This document shows positions 1 through 10,249 of a stretch of 35,387 nucleotides of DNA, one piece after another. The position numbers and the translations under genes were made by a program. The stretch comes from Perkinsus olseni (Eukaryota > Perkinsozoa > Perkinsida): assembly GCA_013115125.1 (NCBI GenBank), contig JABANN010000362.1:1-35387 (forward strand). The letters run 5' to 3'. The number at the start of each line of letters is the position of its first letter. The stretch's first letter is position 1. The notes below the pieces were generated by a model. It saw only the letters and a program-made list of their open reading frames with translations, had not been told where the DNA came from and searched no databases.

Positions 1-69
<69 letters not shown>
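1..69. repeat. (ACT)23 microsatellite at the left edge
   Basis: A perfect ACT trinucleotide run of 69 bases opens the window. The right edge is the same kind of tract, so the window probably ends where an assembly collapsed or stopped inside long microsatellites. Elsewhere in this window such tracts lie mostly inside introns. The sequence from 70 to 208 shows no convincing coding exon and would hold the 5' flank of the myosin gene. Confidence 0.95.
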
Positions 70-70
<1 letters not shown>

Positions 71-208
71 CTAAAGTTTATCATACTCTATGATCTCTGG
101 CTCTAGTATATTGTATAGTGTGGATTGGCATATTGATTCTTGTTGAGTTGATGGCACCCTGAACACCACGGTATAGTACGAGTAGTAGTATCATCATTTT
201 CTGTTTCT

Positions 209-3200
209 ATGGCGCAAGAGGTAACCACCGAAGAACCTAGCTCACCACCACATCTGAGTAAGTACTGGATAATGATGAGATTATCAATCCATTCTTATGA
301 GTAGGTAGGAGAAGGAGAGCATCACTTTGGTCCGGTCAAGTTGGCGGTGACACTTATCGAGTTGGAGATGATGTATGGATTACTCGAGATGATGAGCTTA
401 TGTTTGAGTTAGCGAAGGTAGTGTCGAGAGTATCATCTGGATAAGTACATTTGATGTGTAGGTTGTGAGTTTACCGCAAGCATCCCGTAATGATGGTCAT
501 CCTGAAGTTAGAGTCATGCCCAGATCCACCTCATCCTCGGCAGCCCGGGAACGTATGGTCCCCGTATCACAGTAGTATATGTGCACAGTGTATTATTTCA
601 ATAGTGGTGTTAGCAGGTTGTATCGAGCTGATGGTGGAAGTATTGATGTCGAAACTGTTAATGATATATCACAGTTACCTCTGGTCAATGAGCCAATAGT
701 AAATGATGTTATTAGGAGAAGGTATCTTAGTGACAGCATGTGAGTATGATGATAATAATAATGATACCACACCACCACCGCCAGTAGTATTGGTAGTAGT
801 ACTGGTTTGATGTAGATACACAGCCGCCCGTCCTATGCTTATTGCAGTGAATCCCTTCCGTGATCTTGACAATACAACAGCGGATATAGCTACATATTAT
901 AGGAATATGGTACCAGATGATAGGCGGATAGATGAGGTTGGGAAGAACGTTATCGACTAGGCCAGTGATGATGATGGTGATATTAGGCCGCCCCGCATAT
1001 CTTTCGGATAGCTGCACAGGCATTGACAGCTCATTATATTGGTGCTGGTCTAGTTGAAGAAGCAACGCATGATGATGACAATCTTATCATGAGTATGACG
1101 AAAGCACACTCAACATCATCATCATTGAGTGTTATGATGCAGGTGGAGGTCGAGGGTCCTCTGTAGCATCAGCCTACCAGTCCGGAGTTACTCCCGATGC
1201 TGCTGAACTGAACCTAGTAAATGGTGTGGTAGAGGCTGCTGAAGGTAACGTATCAATACTCATAAGTGGTGAGAGTGGGGCTGGAAAGACCGAGGTAATG
1301 ATATAATGATGATGGTACCGTTGCAGTAGGAGATAATGATGATGAGGATGGTCTTCTCACGTGTTCTGTCAGACATGTAAACATCTCATGAAGTTCTTCA
1401 CTGAGCCTGGTACTACGACTGCTACTGCAGACGACGAAGACTCATCATCCCTCTGCAATGCTCTCATGGCGTTCAACCCGATACTAGAGGCATTTGGCAA
1501 CGCTAAAACCTCGAGGAATGATAACTCCAGCCGATTTGGTAATGGTAGTAGCGGTAGTAACACAGGACTCTGATGCTGGGTATATTAGGTAAGCTGGTTA
1601 AACTATATTTATCACGGCCATCATCCTCGTGTGCTGCTGCTGACGACTTGCGCCATCATCCGACAGTAGCTGGAGGACAGGTCTTATCCTTCCTATTGGA
1701 GAAGAGTCGGATATGCTTGCATGAAGAGGGTCAGAGGAGGGAAGGCTTCTCTGCTGCTCATCGTCAGATAGCAACTCATCATTACAGGTGAACGTAACTA
1801 CCATATATTCTATCAGCTGCTACGTGGTGGTAGTCCTGAGCTACTAGGGCCAGGTGGCCTAGGCTTAGATCCTCAGAAGGAATCGTATAAGTATGTATAA
1901 CAGTAGTAATGCTACCTATTATGCTGCTGCTGCTGTTGTTAGAGTGTTGAATGGTCTCCTACCCTCAATAGCAGGGGTAGATGATGGTAAGGATTATCAA
2001 GTTACTATGAATGCTATGATAACACTAGGTATAGAGAATACTCAAAGTAAGTGATTCCTAAGACCAATGCTGTCTGCATCCTCTCCTACAGGGTTTGATA
2101 TATGTCGAGTATTGGCGGCTATATTACATATTGGTCAAATAGAATGGCAACAGCATCATCATGAAGGGAGTAATGTAGATGAGTCGAGTAAGGAGAGCAC
2201 CCACCACCTGTGGTCCGTACCACTGCTCTTCGCCTTCTGATCTAGCACCATGCATGCCTTCCGATGAGAATCGCTTCATCTTGGTGGCTAAGTTACTGGG
2301 TCTGCATCCTGAGGAGTTCCTCAAAGCAGTCACCGTACAGACGCGCCGACTTCCTGGCAATAATGTAGCTTTAACTGCCGGTCATGGCGGTAGTAGTACT
2401 ACGAGTTGTGGTGTAGGTGGTATTATCACCAGTATCACCACAACAGTGTAGCGATAATCTAGCCAGCATAAGCCGTTATTGCTATTCTATTATCTTCGAG
2501 TGGATTATTTGTAAGATTAACAGCAGTATATCGCCTAAGAGGGATGCTAAGCAAGATACACAACACACATTGAGGTAGTATACTCCCTTCTACCCGTCGT
2601 ATCATTATTATACGACTGAGTATTATCAGATGGGTGAGTGTATTGGACATCTTCGGTTTCGAGTCCTTCGAGTTGCATCGTAACTCACTGGAACAGTTCC
2701 TCGTCAACTTCGCCAATGAGAGGTTACAGCTATGCTTCACCCAAAGAGTCTTCGAGCTTGAGAAGAAGGTCACTACGCAGCATGATCCAACATCGCAGGA
2801 TGATGATGATAATACTATCAGTCTATTTATCAGGTATATGATGCAGAGGGTCTGTCAGGGGACAACCTTGCAGCAGAAGTTGTCAACTATGCTCCAGTGG
2901 AACCATTACTGAGGGTCTTGCAGGCTCCTAACTATGGTTGCATTAGCCATATTGAAAGTGCATGCTTACTACAGGTAGTGTTGAAGCAGTATTCCTCCAT
3001 ACTCTATCAACATTCCCTATCATCCTCATCAGACGGGTACTGATCAGTCTATAATGAACGCCTTCACCAAGGCTGGCTACCCTCTGGACCTACTCACTAC
3101 TGGTATGATACATCAACAACGGCAGAAAGCCTCCTCCTCCTCGTCATCATCCAAAGGGATGGCTAGGAAGGATAACCCAGCTGATATATTTATTATACAT

Positions 3201-6200
3201 CATACAGCGGGGAGTGTTACCTATAACATAAATGGTTTTAGAGATAAGAACATGGATCGTCTAAGTGACGATTTATATGCCCTTATATCACATACGAGTA
3301 ATGATGTATTGAAGGAAGCAGTAGCAGTAGCGTCACCATCATCAGAGGGAGCTCCTCAACAGCAGCAGCAAGGGGGTGGTGCTAGACGCTCCGCTTATAT
3401 AGCACAGAAGTTCGTGCATTCGATAGACTCCTTAATGGCTATGCTAGACCCTACTGAGGCATTCTTTGTACGCTGTGTTAAACCAAATACCCAGAAGAAG
3501 CCAAGGCTATACAATAGTCGTAATGTTGTTAGACAACTGCACAGTCTATCAGTATTCCATGCTATCAAGATGTCCAGCTGTGGCTATTGCTTCCGATTAC
3601 CTTTCCGTCAATTCATCCACCGATATCACCCTTTGAGGTTTCTAAAGGATACTAGTACCGCAACAGCAGCAGGAGCGAATGATGATGCATTATTGATGGC
3701 CATTGGTGATGGTCATGGAGAGGAAGGACAAGAGGAGTGTAGTCATCTCTTAAAGAGGTTCCTTGGTGATGATTATATGAAAGGGGCAGTACTAGGCAAG
3801 ACTATGGTATTGGCTCGGAAGGAATGTCATATGGTGTTAGAGAAGTCCTTAACTTGGGTATTATCGGGTATATTAGGACCGATAGCCACGACTATACGTA
3901 AGACACTGGACCACAAGCGGGCTTTGGAGAAGTTCATTATACGTAGTTCAAGATTGGTCACAATACAGTCTATGCTAAGGTCTTATCTTATCCGTCGTAC
4001 TGAGATGCAGAGGATTCAGTACCGTAGGAGTCTCATCACTGTAGCCCTCCTGCAGCGGAAGGTATACATGTTCCTAGTTGCGAGGGCTGCTGCTATGCAG
4101 TTACAAACGGCATCGAGGAATCTATTGGGTATGCTGGTATACGAGAGGAGACGTAAGAACCTTGAAGTTATGAATGCATCATCAGTATTACAGTCTTATG
4201 GTCGTGCTGCTTTATCAAGAGTAAGATATGAGTGCAGGAAGGAAAGTAGAATTAAGGATAGGGCTGCACGACTCATACAAGGGGCGATGAGGAAGGCCTA
4301 TACTCGACGATCATATGCTAAGAATTGGGTATGGCGTATGTTGGTATGGCCTATGAAAAGGCATTATCAAGTTAAAGTTGATGCTGCATTATTTATACAA
4401 AGTGCATGGAGAGCACATGTAGTTCGAAGGCAGAATCCGCATGTATTGAAGATGATCCAAGTAGCCCGAGAGAGGGTTTGGAGGAGGGTGATGGTAGAGC
4501 AGGCTAAGGGGCTCCTTACAGCGGTTATACAAGGCTTTATACTTAGGGCCACTATGGGTAGATATACACAGGCAGCCATTGTTATACAAACCAGGATGAG
4601 GGGTATACTCAGACCTCGGTGGATGAGGTTACAATTATCATCGGCTATCAAGATACAATCGTTATGGAGGGCTTATGTAGTAAGGGTAAGGGTTGCTATG
4701 GCGAAGGCTAGGATAGTAATAGTAGCATTAGATGGATGCAATAGACGTAGAAGGCGGGCTATGCATCATCTATGGCTTACCACGCTCCTCCAACAGTATC
4801 GTGATAGTAGTCATTCTGGATTATCAATAGTCCATCCAGAGGGTGGAGTATCCCAACAACTTATCGAAGGATACGTACACACTTACCGACATTATGGCCC
4901 CATCATGGACTTCACTGAGTTCCAGGATGGTACTCGCCGTAGCCTGGCCGTAGTATGCCGTCGAGCATCCCCATGCGTAGTAGTGTGGGGTAGTGAGCCC
5001 ATTGGTATGAGTTCATCACTACCTCAAGTGTTACCCCTTCCTAGTTGTCCTAAGCTACACTTCACCTCAGTGGATACTATCTCTTGTGGTGTCGATCATG
5101 CCTTGTTATTGGTCAAGTACAACAACACCAGTGTTATCGTAGCACTAGGGTCCAATACCCGAGGTCAGTGTGGGGTACCCAAGGACAGGCCCGAACTGCC
5201 TACTCCCGAGATAATACTCCAACCACCCGAGGATGGTAGTCGTATCACTAGCGTTGCAGCAGGACCGTTCCATAGTTTATGTACACTTAGTTCATCGTCG
5301 AATGATGGGACTATGGTATGGGGCGCTGCTGATGGGATATCCCTACCATACCACTTCCCACAGGATGTCTTCACACCAACCCCCATGCCCACTACCTTAC
5401 GCTTCAATAAAGTGTATGCCAATACTTGTGGTAATCTGGCTATCACCTCTGATGGCACTCTGGCTGCTTGGTCCGTTAATCCTAAGTTAGGAGTAATGTT
5501 GGGTCACATGGCTGGTGATGATGGTAACTTCTCCTCGCCAAAAGTAGTATCAGCTTTATCCAGCCCTATTGCTGGTGTAAGCACAGATGGTCGTAGGATC
5601 ATTGTCCTCACCAGTGATGGTGTACTATATTATTGGGGCTGTATACGATCTACTTGTATACCCGATAACCTATCAACAGCAGCACCAGGTATCATCTCTG
5701 GACGTGGTGCTTCAGCTTATGAGTGTAGGGTATTACAACCTCTTAGAGTGAATATACCTTATTATACTGCCCCTGTCGCTGAGGTGCATTTGTGTGATCA
5801 TTGCTATGGTGATAGGGTAGTGATTAGGTTGGTTGATGGAACACTACTTGGATGGGATAATATGACGATGAGATATGATACCCTGCATCCTGGGCTGTTC
5901 CAGTATAGACATGCTCACCGTGCTGAGGCAGTCCGAGTTGTACCTAGTGGTAAAGTACTGGGAGTGCTCCCTCCACACGCAGGGGTGGCCCACCATATAC
6001 AAGGGGTTAAGAAGGCTCTATCGAGGATAGAACCCGGGACCATGGATCGGAACCTACGGATACTCCCTATCAAGAGGGGTGGTGTATGTAATGCACCTGC
6101 CGTATCAAGGGCTCCAGGGCCTGATAGACGGTCCAGCCTCGTCATACGAGATCGTGTGGGAGGGAGAGTACCCCCCAGGGATAGGTAGTAGGTGGATCGG

Positions 6201-6280
6201 CATAGCATCAGGTATGTACAGGTTATCTATCATTCTCAGTCGATCGAAGCCACCACCTGACCCCCCTTACCCATCGATAG
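209..6280 (+). CDS. Unconventional myosin heavy chain, class XIV/MyoH-like, with IQ neck and RCC1-like tail (multi-exon)
   Basis: An actin-based ATP-driven motor. The probable start is ATG 209 ([16 protein letters not shown], then an intron). Exons then give an N-terminal SH3-like part (YRVGDDVWI, about 350-410), [12 protein letters not shown] (832-870), the P-loop GESGAGKT (1268-1291) with an intron soon after, switch I (NDNSSRFG, about 1520-1543), [14 protein letters not shown] across a splice near 1727-1792, and relay helix [10 protein letters not shown] (about 2640). The large exon from about 3054 holds [18 protein letters not shown] and the class XIV-like QLHSLSV converter region. At least seven IQ-like motifs (such as [10 protein letters not shown] and AIKIQSLWR) occupy about 3950-4720. 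RCC1/ATS1-like repeats ([27 protein letters not shown]) run from about 4970 to 5870. A 25-nt intron at 6006-6030 restores a W/Y-rich frame. The C-terminus is uncertain: after a 28-nt intron (6212-6239) the frame stops at 6280. Toxoplasma MyoH shares the IQ-neck plus RCC1-tail plan. The class is inferred from short motifs only. Confidence 0.88.
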
Positions 6281-6409
6281 GACACCCTCAACGCACTTCG
6301 TCTCGTCACCATAAGGTGATCAGTCCTACTTTCCCCATTCATCATGATATGCTGCTTCAGAGATCATCCGACCGCCGAAACATAGGGCCTCGTCAAGCTT
6401 CTTGATGGC

Positions 6410-7655
6410 ATGAATTGCCATGACATCTACCATTTTGGCATCCCTCTAATTATCGTTGATTCCTCGTGTGTAGCGTTGAGTATGGTACTAGGTTATATAG
6501 ACTTACTACTTGTGTGTTATATGACAATGCTACAAGGAGTGACTGCTCTAACTCAGACCATATTGGTGAGCATGACTATGATCAGTACCGCTTATTATGG
6601 ACTACCCCGTCAGGTGCCGATGATGGTGTTGATGCAGAAGGCCTTTGGTCTTGGTATGATTGGATATTTCGTAATATTAATATTGACCAGCGTTCACGTT
6701 TTGAGGCCGTCTCTCAGATATGGAAATCTTGGGAGAGCCCTGCATGATTACCATTATAAAGATATCATTATTACCCCATGATGGTGATTGTGGCCACACT
6801 GTTGGTTGTAGTAGTATGCTCTATCGAGGATTCTTCGTCTTACTCTTCCTACTAATCTCCCTCTTCACGACTGTAGAGTTCCACTTTATTATTAATATGG
6901 TGTTGCAGCTCCAGTCATTGAGAGGAGTTAGTCGGTTGATGTCAGAGTGAATGAGTTATCTAGACCACCTACTCAGCAGTATGCTGCCCCAACATGTTCA
7001 TTTTCAATATCACCCCCATCTTGTGTTCATCATTATCATCCTAACTCTCTCCATTACTACTGTAGCACTTCTTGCAATAATATAACACGATAATACAGTA
7101 TTATCATGACCTTCCCGCATCACTCGTCAACAGCATCTCCAGCTACTATCACCTCGAGCCCTAGTACTACTACCACTGGTGATACACTTGAATATCACAT
7201 ACCATACATTCACCAATCTATTCCCTCACAGGTACTGCAAGTCTCGTGACCATCTCTGTATGTGGTGTGGTTACAATGGCTGCAGTTGGTTTCGTATTCT
7301 GGCTCAACCCTATGAAGGAAGATAACGGCTCATCATCACCACAGGGGTAGTGCCATCATATTCGTGCGGTCGGGTATCATGTCTCTCCTGGTCTTCAGAA
7401 CGACATCAACAAGAGCAGCAGCAGCAGCAGGAGCAGATAAGATGACCGCAGGTGTAGGGGATTATCGATCTCTCACCAGCCGATGGTACCGCCCGCCGAG
7501 GCTCTTGTCAACTCTGAGTATTATTAGAGAAGAAGAGGGTGATTGTGAGGAGTACTTTGACGATGATTTCGAAGATGCATCTACTATGAGTTCTGAACTT
7601 GAGTATCAAACCTGAATACTACCAGACCGTCCAGGTATCGTGCTACAGCCTTCTG

Positions 7656-7700
<45 letters not shown>

Positions 7701-8080
7701 TATACCCCCGTTCATGATACGGGTAGAATATGGTATCAGAAGTCTCGAGAAGGCTATCCTCTCTCGATGATAAATAATGTTCCTGCTAATGATAATAGTC
7801 ATCGTCAGTAGATGAGTGGGTCACTTAGTATTACTAACACTACTACTTACTCTATTGACGATTTATTTCTTAGTTCTGTTTGTGCATTTCCTCGAATATA
7901 AGGGGAATTATGCTGTACTTTATTCATTACCACGTCTTGTTGCTCGAGTGTAGCAGCATCGTGATGTTGTTCTTGGTGTTGTTATCATTGATCAAGGTTC
8001 CTGCACTGACCACCCATCGTAATACCGTCGCCTCTAGTCCCATCAGTTCATCATCTCCTTTAGAGAGTGTGGATAACTAA
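6410..8080 (+). CDS. Unrecognised multi-exon membrane protein with W/C-containing ectodomain
   Basis: I recognise no family. The 3' half is well supported by frame-matched joins: a Thr/Ser stretch, then a membrane segment ending AAVGFVFWLNPM (about 7232-7340), then a GT-AG intron into a tail beginning GTTSTRAAAAAGADKMTAGV (from about 7408). An acidic run DCEEYFDDDFED is followed by an intron at about 7603-7727 holding a (CTA)n tract, and then exons with IWYQKSREGYP, SIDDLFLSSGNYAVLY across a 25-nt intron (about 7870-7894), and a final exon ending SSPLESVDN before stop 8080. Upstream, 6474-6745 reads as a soluble W-rich exon (LWSWYDWIFRNINIDQ). About 6810-6950 carries a hydrophobic helix (FFVLLFLLISLF), and 6950-7085 a possible Cys-containing stretch (SCVHHYHPNS). 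The start near 6410 and the joins before 7100 are guesses. Likely a surface or endomembrane protein with an acidic cytosolic tail. Confidence 0.5.
7656..7699. repeat. (CTA)n intronic microsatellite
   Basis: About 44 bases of CTA/ACT repeat. The tract sits inside the inferred intron 7603-7727 of the membrane-protein gene; removing that intron joins SSELE to IWYQKSREG in frame. Confidence 0.9.
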
Positions 8081-8225
8081 TGGTGTATCGAATGTTGAAT
8101 AAGTCGGAGTTCTGAGTTGTTATGGTGGTTATTCAATAGCTTTCCCAGTAGCGGACATTCCTGTAATAAGCATTTCACCGTGCGACCCACTGCTATGTTC
8201 CTTATTTTTGTAAACCATTCCCAAC

Positions 8226-9855
8226 ATGTTGTTCCCTCTCTCGCCCCTTCTCAAGCAGCATCGACTATGCATCACCAAAGCATCATCCTCATCCTCATCA
8301 TCATCACAGCGTTGTTCATTTGCTAGTGGAGACTTTAAGCGGAAGAGGAGGCTCATCATTGAGAGCCCCTCAGAGGCTACGGCCCAACACATCAAACAGA
8401 CTACGGTATTCGATCCGTTTCCAACTTTTGAAGCTCCTGAACGATTCGGGTATGAAGCTGATAGAGATGGGCATTGGTATGTTGGCCATATGATGCGAAC
8501 TAAGCAGGCTCTTCCCGCCTGGGCCAATCGAGTTGATGTTGTTATAGAGGTGCGTCACTCCCCTCTTCCTCTTCCTCTTCCTCCTCATCCTCCTCATCCT
8601 CATCGTCCCCATTTGGAGTATACAGATACGGGATGCTCGAATTCCACTAACCTCAGCTCAGACAGAATTGAATAGTAATCTGAGGCAAGCCGGCATCCGG
8701 AAGCTACCAAGGCTAGTTGTCTTGAACAAATGTGATCTTGTTACACCTAGCATGGCCAGACGTGTAAGAGGGGCTATACCAACCCACAAGGGCATTGGGA
8801 CACTGCTCCTCAGGCGCAAGAGATGATCGAGGCACACTCTAATGCTAAATGTATCTTGGCAACCTCAGTATTGAAGAAAGGTGTTGTTAAGATAAAAGAA
8901 TTCATGTTGTCCGAGCGGGAGATACGGTTCCAGTCGTTGGGAATATATGGACTTCTAGTTGGCTTACCCAATACTGGTGATGATGATCATGCTAGTCGTC
9001 GATAATGCCTCTGCTCTTCATCATTCTCTTGTGTGCAGGGAAGTCAACAACCATAAACGCATTGAAACGGTTGGCCCTGTTGGCGTCGAAAACCCGGTAC
9101 GATTCTAGAGGGATGATGGCCGGTGTGAGCAGGGCTCAAGCTAGGTGAGTCGACTACTACTCGTGATAGTGACTGCCCTTTATCAGAGTTACAATGTCCC
9201 CTGGTACGACTGAGCTCATCAGAGCATACCAACTCAGCCACAACCCAACACTCTTTTTGGTCGATACACCTGGTGTTACCTTTCATAAGGTGCTTATCCT
9301 TATATCATCACGTACTCGACGCCGCTGTTATTAGGATAAAACTAATCCAGAACGGAATCTCAAGCTGGCCGCGGTTGGCACATTCCCTGATCACATATTC
9401 GGCGAATTGTACATTGCTGATTACATTTTATGGAGGCTCAACAATGCCCGTCTCTTTCAGTGAGCCCGACAACAACAACAACAGCAGCAGCAGCATGGGA
9501 TGATTGAATGCTGCTCAGATACGTGAATGTGTGTGGGCTTAGTGGCGGCCCTACTAATGATATCCGATCGGTATGTCGAGAGATCGCATTCCAACTAACC
9601 AACGATCCTTGTAGAGACTCTGGGGCAATGGATGTTCTGTCTGGGGTAAAGATACATGAGAGTGAAACATGAGGTGTAAGTTTGATCTGCCAGGCTCGTA
9701 CTTTCCTTAAATTCTATCGTAACGGCCTACTTGGTCGTTATTGCTTGGATGCATTGCCAAGTGAGGGTGAGCTCAGTCGATATTATAATAATTTGGTAGA
9801 GGAAGCTGAGCCACCTGGTCCATGGGGCCCCAATGCATACATACCCATTGGATGA
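8226..9855 (+). CDS. MTG1: Mitochondrial ribosome-assembly GTPase MTG1 (YlqF/RbgA family), multi-exon
   Basis: A circularly permuted GTPase that acts in late assembly of the mitochondrial large ribosomal subunit. The motif order is the diagnostic permuted one: G4 (LVVLNKCDLV, about 8710-8740), G5 (CILATSVLK), G1/P-loop (GLPNTGKSTTINAL, split by an intron so that ACT-G joins GG-AAG near 8979/9039), SPGTTE, and G3 (LFLVDTPGVTF, about 9252-9285). The family signatures WYVGHMMRTKQAL and VVIEIRDARIPLTS (spanning an intron at about 8550-8618) are present. After G3 the C-terminal helical domain includes GELYIADYILWRL. Later exons give DIRSETLGQWMFCLG and the last one ends GPWGPNAYIPIG with stop 9853-9855. 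The N-terminus (MLFPLSPLLKQHRLCITKAS) is basic, hydroxylated and free of acidic residues, fitting a mitochondrial presequence. Start ATG 8226. Confidence 0.9.
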
Positions 9856-10249
9856 ACAACGGGCGGCGATACTCACATCATCATACTCTTGACATATGAT
9901 GTACCGATGTAAGAAGGCATACGATTTATCATGTTTCCGCTATGAGTGCATGACGATGTTGTGTCGTCATGGCGTACACTAGTATGCCGGTGATTATAAA
10001 CTCTGCACCAAGAAGAACGCTGATCGTCACCACTTACTCGGCAGTCATGTTGTGGGCTTCTGTAGTTGTCAAGATTACGCCGAACCTATCGTCACGATAG
10101 TATCGTGTCTGCATCTGTCCTCATGCTGGTCACTGATACTATCCCAACTCCTTTACTACTAACCCCAACCTAACCCCAACGATGTACGTAGGAAAACGTG
10201 GTAAAGTAGTGAGCAAGGATTAGTATGTAACAGTGGGGAGGGAATGCAA
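9856..10249. other. Convergent intergenic stretch between MTG1 and helicase, with a possible Cys-rich coding fragment
   Basis: This 394-base stretch separates two genes that end tail to tail. From 9896 to about 10110 on the plus strand one frame reads like a small cysteine-rich protein (YRCKKAYDLSC, then after one stop YAGDYKLCTKKNADRHH and GFCSCQDYAEP), with pyrimidine-rich third positions. No splice that removes the stop in frame was found, and no signal peptide was seen. An 11-bp perfect tandem duplication (CTAACCCCAAC twice) lies at 10159-10180. No recognisable terminator. Confidence 0.35.

Noticed and set aside
7630-7700. Poly-Leu membrane segment over the CTA tract
   Set aside because: The hydrophobicity comes from reading a repeat; splicing 7603-7727 gives a better continuous protein.
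10159-10180. Interstitial telomere-like repeat (CTAACCCCAAC twice)
   Set aside because: Just two 11-bp copies, with a unit unlike usual alveolate telomere repeats; noted only as a small tandem duplication.
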